A stretch of 9,265 nt of DNA from an uncultured Selenomonadaceae bacterium (GTDB lineage Bacteria > Bacillota > Negativicutes > Selenomonadales > Selenomonadaceae). The first letter of the stretch is position 1. Each line of letters opens with the position of its first letter. This document shows, piece after piece, positions 5,840 to 9,265 of this stretch. The DNA is taken from positions 1-9,265 of the forward strand of contig CACZOL010000074.1 of the NCBI GenBank assembly GCA_902782705.1. Direction: 5' to 3'. Below the pieces are notes generated by a model. It was not told the DNA's origin and did no database searches. It saw nothing but the letters and a program-made list of their open reading frames with translations. Both the position numbers and the translations under genes were made by a program.

Positions 5840-6466
5840 ATGTTCAATTTTCAGCATAAAAATACGGAGTTTTTCGATTGCTTTGTTGAAAGCGCCAAGT
5901 GCTTTTATCGTGGGGCGCTGATGCTTGATGAAGTCATGCTTGACTATACGCGGGCGGCGGAAAAGATGAAAGCGATCATCGATTTGGAGCATGAGGCGGA
6001 CGCCATCAACGACAAGATCATTGATGAGCTGAACCAGACGTTTATCACTCCTATCGATCGTGAAGATATTTTCGCGTTGGCCAACGGCTTGGACGATGGC
6101 GTCGATTATCTGCAAACGACATTGCAGCGGCTTGTTATTTACCGTACGGGGCAGGCGAAAGAAGGCGTCGTTTCCATGACGAAGCTGCTTCTGGAGTCGA
6201 CGAGCGAGATCATCAAGTCGTTTGAGCTTTTGAAAGACATCAAAAAGAATCGTGAACTCATTTTGGAGTCGACGCATCGAATCGGAAAACTCGAGAGCGA
6301 AGGCGATCGCGTCTATCGTCAAGAGATCGCATACCTTTTCGACAATGTGAAAGATCCGATTGAACTTATCAAGTGGAAGGATATTCTGGAGAATCTGGAG
6401 GACACGCTGGATCATTGCGAAGATGTTTCGGATATGATTCGCGGCGTGGTTATGAAATATGCCTGA
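5840..6466 (+). CDS. DUF47 family protein, PhoU-like Pit accessory protein
   Basis: This is a 208-residue, almost wholly helical cytoplasmic protein of the DUF47 (YkaA/Pit accessory) family, related to PhoU. Such proteins sit beside Pit permeases and are thought to regulate them. The opening MFNFQHKNTEFFDCF is typical of the family. Two PhoU-like acidic metal-binding motifs are visible, E50/E52/D54 in EHEADAIND and E152/E154/D156 in ESEGDRVYR, set in two three-helix halves; further acids near the C-terminus (ENLEDTLDHCEDVSDMI) fit the same pattern. The start is preceded by a run of six G (5829-5834), a weak but usable ribosome site. Its end overlaps the permease gene by eight bases, so the two are translationally coupled. 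Exact role in gating or sensing is inferred from family context. Confidence 0.9.
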   Translation: MFNFQHKNTEFFDCFVESAKCFYRGALMLDEVMLDYTRAAEKMKAIIDLEHEADAINDKIIDELNQTFITPIDREDIFALANGLDDGVDYLQTTLQRLVIYRTGQAKEGVVSMTKLLLESTSEIIKSFELLKDIKKNRELILESTHRIGKLESEGDRVYRQEIAYLFDNVKDPIELIKWKDILENLEDTLDHCEDVSDMIRGVVMKYA

Positions 6467-7454
6467 GCTGCAGTATATGATTTTCACGGTCATCGGGCTT
6501 GCATTGCTGTTTGATTTCATCAACGGTTTTCATGATACGGCGAACGCCATAGCGACGTCGGTTTCGACGCGGGCGATTTCTCCGCGAAAAGCAATCTTGA
6601 TGGCGGCGGTTTTGAATTTTCTGGGCGCGATGTACTCGACGGGCGTTGCAAAGACGATCGGCAGCGACATCGTGAGCAGCGCGATCCATGTAGACGAACA
6701 TGTGTTGATTGCGGCGCTTATCAGCGCGGTTTTTTGGAATCTCTTTACTTGGAAACTCGCGCTGCCGTCAAGCTCGTCTCATGCAATGGTCGGAGGCGTC
6801 ATCGGCGCGGTGCTGGTTTCTACGGGCGTCGTGGGCCTGAATCTCGTCGGCATCGGGAAGATTATTCTTTCCTTGATCGTATCCCCGTTGATCGCGATCA
6901 TCACCGGTTATTTCGTGATGCATCTTTTGTATCTGTTGTTCGGGGAATGTACACCTTATATCGTAAACGGCCGGTTCAAGAAAATGCAGATTGTATCTGC
7001 GGCGATGATGGCGTTCTCTCATGGATCGAACGACGCGCAAAAGTCGATGGGTATCATCACGTTGGCTCTTTTGTCGGGTGGCTATATCAGCGAGTTTGAG
7101 GTGCCGACTTTAGTGAAGATTTTGGCGGCGACGGCTATGGCTTTCGGTACGGCTATGGGCGGCTGGAGTATCATCAAGACGATCGGAGGCAAGATATTCA
7201 AGCTGGAGCCCATCAGTGGCTTTGCAGCTGATCTCAATTCGTCTCTCGTTATTTTTTCGGCAACCATGCTGCATCTTCCGGTCAGCACGACTCATGTCGT
7301 GTCCGGCTCAATCATGGGCGTCGGCACGGCGAAACGGATTCGCGCGGTACGTTGGGGCGTCGCACAGCAAATGCTTGTGGCATGGGTGCTTACGATACCG
7401 TGCACGGCTTTGATTGGTTCGCTTGTTTATCAGGTTACCCTTTGGGTATTTTGA
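6459..7454 (+). CDS. Inorganic phosphate transporter, Pit (PHO4) family
   Basis: This 331-residue integral membrane protein has about ten hydrophobic segments. Pit permeases import phosphate as a neutral metal-phosphate complex driven by the proton gradient. The family's internal two-fold repeat is plain: GFHDTANAIATSVSTR (23-38) in the first half matches FSHGSNDAQKSMGI (186-199) in the second, and SSSSHAMVGGVIG (104-116) matches VSTTHVVSGSIMG (275-287). The substrate-site residues D26, N29, N191 and D192 are all present. The short length, without a long central cytoplasmic loop, is usual for the bacterial short form. The ATG at 6459 lies inside the end of the DUF47 gene with only a weak Shine-Dalgarno match, so translation probably depends on coupling. 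Phosphate is the likely substrate, although some Pit relatives carry sulfate. Confidence 0.93.
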   Translation: MPELQYMIFTVIGLALLFDFINGFHDTANAIATSVSTRAISPRKAILMAAVLNFLGAMYSTGVAKTIGSDIVSSAIHVDEHVLIAALISAVFWNLFTWKLALPSSSSHAMVGGVIGAVLVSTGVVGLNLVGIGKIILSLIVSPLIAIITGYFVMHLLYLLFGECTPYIVNGRFKKMQIVSAAMMAFSHGSNDAQKSMGIITLALLSGGYISEFEVPTLVKILAATAMAFGTAMGGWSIIKTIGGKIFKLEPISGFAADLNSSLVIFSATMLHLPVSTTHVVSGSIMGVGTAKRIRAVRWGVAQQMLVAWVLTIPCTALIGSLVYQVTLWVF

Positions 7455-7467
7455 ATGAGGTGGTGTT

Positions 7468-7502
7468 GCTTGGGAGAGCGCAGGCTTTTCTGAGCATTTT
7501 TT
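7468..7502 (+). terminator. Probable weak terminator of the phosphate operon
   Basis: GCTTGGGAGA (7468-7477) pairs with TTTTCTGAGC (7486-7495) over ten pairs, four of them G-U, around an eight-base loop, followed by six T (7497-7502). The wobble content makes it weaker than the other terminators here, so some read-through into the nucleoside kinase gene is plausible. Confidence 0.55.
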
Positions 7503-7546
7503 ATTGTGACGCGAAATTGCGTAATAACCTATAGAAAGGATTTTGC

Positions 7547-9205
7547 ATGATGGACGGAAAAGATAAACGGGAACGAGTCTTACGGGAACTTATACAGGAA
7601 CAGGCGAAGGAAAACGACATGATTGTCGCCGCGATTGTCAACGGGGAAATCAAGAGCCTCGGCGATACGATTGACGAGGGACAAACACCTGTCTGGGTGC
7701 ATTTATCCGATTCTATTGGCGAGCGCGTTTATCGGCGCTCTGTGTTATTTCTCGCTATCGTCGCGATGCGTGAACTATACGGCGCGGCAGATATCGAGTT
7801 GATCGTACGCGCTTCACTGAACGGCGGCCTGTACTGCGACTTGATACTTCCTGGCGGCGTGACGGACGGAACTGTCACAGCTATTGAAGTACAGATGCGA
7901 GCCATCGTAAAGGAGAATCGTGCCATCAGGAAACGCGTCGTGTCAAAAGAGGAAGCCGTGCGTTTGTTCAAGGCAACGCGGCAGATTCCGAAAGCGAATC
8001 TTTTGAACATGTTGCAGGAAGAAGACGTGGTGCTGCATACTTGCGGCGAACAGTATGATTCCCTTTACGGCGTCATGCTTGACAAAACGGGAGAACTGGG
8101 TTGTTTTGACTTGAAACGTATAAACAATGGCGTTTTGCTTCGCATGCCGAGCGGCGGTCAGGGACTTTTCCTTCGTCCGCCGATTGCCCAGCCCAAATTT
8201 ACCCAGACACTCAAAGAATCGAAACAATGGGCGAAGATCTTACATTGCGAATATATGCCGGATCTTAACAGAAGCATTCAGTTAGGACAAACAGGCGATT
8301 TGATTCGCGTATCCGAAGCGCTGCATGAGAAAAAAATAGCCGAGATTGCCGATCGGATTGCGGCAGGTATCAAAAAAGCCAGACTTATCATGATTGCGGG
8401 ACCGTCTTCCTCAGGAAAGACGTCTTTCGCCCAGCGGCTTAAAGTCCAGCTTCGTGTGAACGGGCTGACTCCTGTTTCCATCTCTCTGGATGATTATTTC
8501 GTGAATCGAAAAGAAACGCCGCTGACGCCGGAAGGAGCGTATGATTATGAATCCTTGCGCGCGCTTAACGTCGAGCTTTTCAATGAACATCTCGTCGCGC
8601 TGATGCAAGGAAAAGAAGTCGCGTTGCCGCGGTATGATTTTGTCACGGGTGAACGTGAAGATGGAGCACGACCGAATTTTTCCATTGCGCCGGAGCAGCC
8701 CATTATCGTCGAAGGGATTCACGGGCTGAACGAGGAATTGACGCATGCCGTGCCGCGCGACGAGAAGTTTAAGATATATGTCAGCGCATTGACGCAGCTC
8801 AATATCGACATGCATAATCGGATTCCGACGACCGATGCACGTTTCGTGCGTCGTCTTGTGCGCGATTATCAGTTCCGGGCGTCCAGCGCAATCAAGACGC
8901 TTCGGCAATGGCGGGATGTACGGAAAGGCGAGGAGAAAAACATCTTCCCCTATCAAGAAGACGCGGACGCCGTTTTCAATTCCGCACTGATTTATGAATT
9001 GGCAGTACTTAAGAAATATGCGGTGCCGCTTCTTTCTGCGGTCGCTCCCCACGAGGCCGGTTATGCCGACGCACAGAATATTCTCCGCTTCCTTACGCAG
9101 TTTGGAAGCATAGAAGACGAAAGTGATATCCCGAACAATTCCATTTTGCGGGAGTTTATCGGGAAATCCTGTTTCTTTACAAGCACGGGCGATTTAAAAG
9201 AATAA
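7547..9205 (+). CDS. Nucleoside (uridine-type) kinase with TGS and ThrRS-like N-terminal region
   Basis: This 552-residue protein belongs to the long Firmicutes nucleoside kinases annotated as uridine kinase or phosphoribulokinase family. Residues about 25-55 resemble a TGS domain (AAIVNGEIKSLGDTI). Residues about 56-205 resemble the ThrRS second (editing) domain, but the metal and editing ligands are gone: the HxxxH position reads R64...F68 in RRSVLFLA, and the later Cys/His region reads YGVMLDKTG. The kinase domain follows: P-loop GPSSSGKTSF (285-294), SLDDYFVNR (313-321), PRYDF (361-365), the Walker-B-like IIVEGIHGLNEEL (386-398), and the lid-type segment RFVRRLVRDYQFR (432-444). It probably phosphorylates a nucleoside with ATP or GTP in salvage; the substrate is not settled by sequence. 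GAAAGGA (7534-7540) lies six bases before the ATG. No convincing promoter was found in the 92-base gap. It is alone in its unit, with a strong terminator after it. Confidence 0.88.
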   Translation: MMDGKDKRERVLRELIQEQAKENDMIVAAIVNGEIKSLGDTIDEGQTPVWVHLSDSIGERVYRRSVLFLAIVAMRELYGAADIELIVRASLNGGLYCDLILPGGVTDGTVTAIEVQMRAIVKENRAIRKRVVSKEEAVRLFKATRQIPKANLLNMLQEEDVVLHTCGEQYDSLYGVMLDKTGELGCFDLKRINNGVLLRMPSGGQGLFLRPPIAQPKFTQTLKESKQWAKILHCEYMPDLNRSIQLGQTGDLIRVSEALHEKKIAEIADRIAAGIKKARLIMIAGPSSSGKTSFAQRLKVQLRVNGLTPVSISLDDYFVNRKETPLTPEGAYDYESLRALNVELFNEHLVALMQGKEVALPRYDFVTGEREDGARPNFSIAPEQPIIVEGIHGLNEELTHAVPRDEKFKIYVSALTQLNIDMHNRIPTTDARFVRRLVRDYQFRASSAIKTLRQWRDVRKGEEKNIFPYQEDADAVFNSALIYELAVLKKYAVPLLSAVAPHEAGYADAQNILRFLTQFGSIEDESDIPNNSILREFIGKSCFFTSTGDLKE

Positions 9206-9214
9206 ACGATTAAA

Positions 9215-9263
9215 ACGAAACAAAAAAGGATTCGCGATTTGTGCGAATCCTTTTTTGTTTCGT
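9215..9263 (+). terminator. Perfect 21-bp inverted repeat, intrinsic terminator
   Basis: The left arm (9215-9235) and right arm (9243-9263) are perfect reverse complements around a seven-base loop. The core GGATTCGC/GCGAATCC is flanked by A6 on the left and T6 on the right, so the fold can end transcription from either strand. It begins ten bases after the kinase stop. Confidence 0.92.
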
Positions 9264-9265
9264 AG

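Noticed and set aside
5823..5921. Small 32-codon frame starting at ATG 5823
   Set aside because: It overlaps the first part of the DUF47 gene in another frame and its product has no recognisable feature. GGGGAAA before it is only a weak ribosome site.
7504..7535. Promoter for the nucleoside kinase using TTGTGA and TATAGA
   Set aside because: The spacer is 20 bases, and a start after this -10 would leave the Shine-Dalgarno sequence outside the message. No better-spaced pair was found in the gap.

Overview
This window looks like the chromosome of an anaerobic Gram-negative-type Firmicute, most likely a member of the Negativicutes near Selenomonas or Mitsuokella. The reasons are the PheS subtype with a four-cysteine insertion, the pheS-pheT-zapA order (a Firmicutes arrangement), the fused HisIE, the DUF47-Pit phosphate module, and the long nucleoside kinase built on a ThrRS-like N-terminus. 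This assignment is inference from protein features; no rRNA is present. All genes lie on the + strand. No tRNA, CRISPR array, insertion sequence or prophage gene was seen.

Layout: (1) Positions 1-1679 are the 3' end of a histidine operon: the last third of hisF, then hisIE overlapping it by one base, closed by a strong hairpin terminator. The hisIE frame does not stop after the HisE domain. It continues through a proline-rich linker into a complete SagB/ThcOx-type nitroreductase, giving a three-domain protein of 478 residues. (2) Positions 1680-2903 hold a 190-base leader and pheS. The leader contains competing short hairpins, a second terminator-like hairpin, a good promoter and a Phe-rich in-frame upstream stretch. 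(3) Positions 2904-5739 hold an unusually long, structured pheS-pheT gap, then pheT and zapA. (4) Positions 5740-7502 are a two-gene phosphate uptake operon with its own extended -10 promoter: a DUF47 (PhoU-like) protein whose end overlaps a Pit-family permease by eight bases, followed by a probable weak terminator. (5) Positions 7503-9263 hold a monocistronic P-loop nucleoside kinase with an N-terminal TGS plus ThrRS-editing-like region, closed by a perfect 21-bp inverted repeat.

Most of the window is housekeeping: histidine synthesis, Phe-tRNA charging, Z-ring assembly, phosphate import and nucleotide salvage. The items that most deserve a second look are the HisIE-nitroreductase fusion, with a ribosome-binding-like site right at the domain boundary, and the RNA structure potential and Phe-codon cluster around pheS and pheT. 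I found no convincing multi-gene novel system; the fusion protein is the best candidate for something undescribed.
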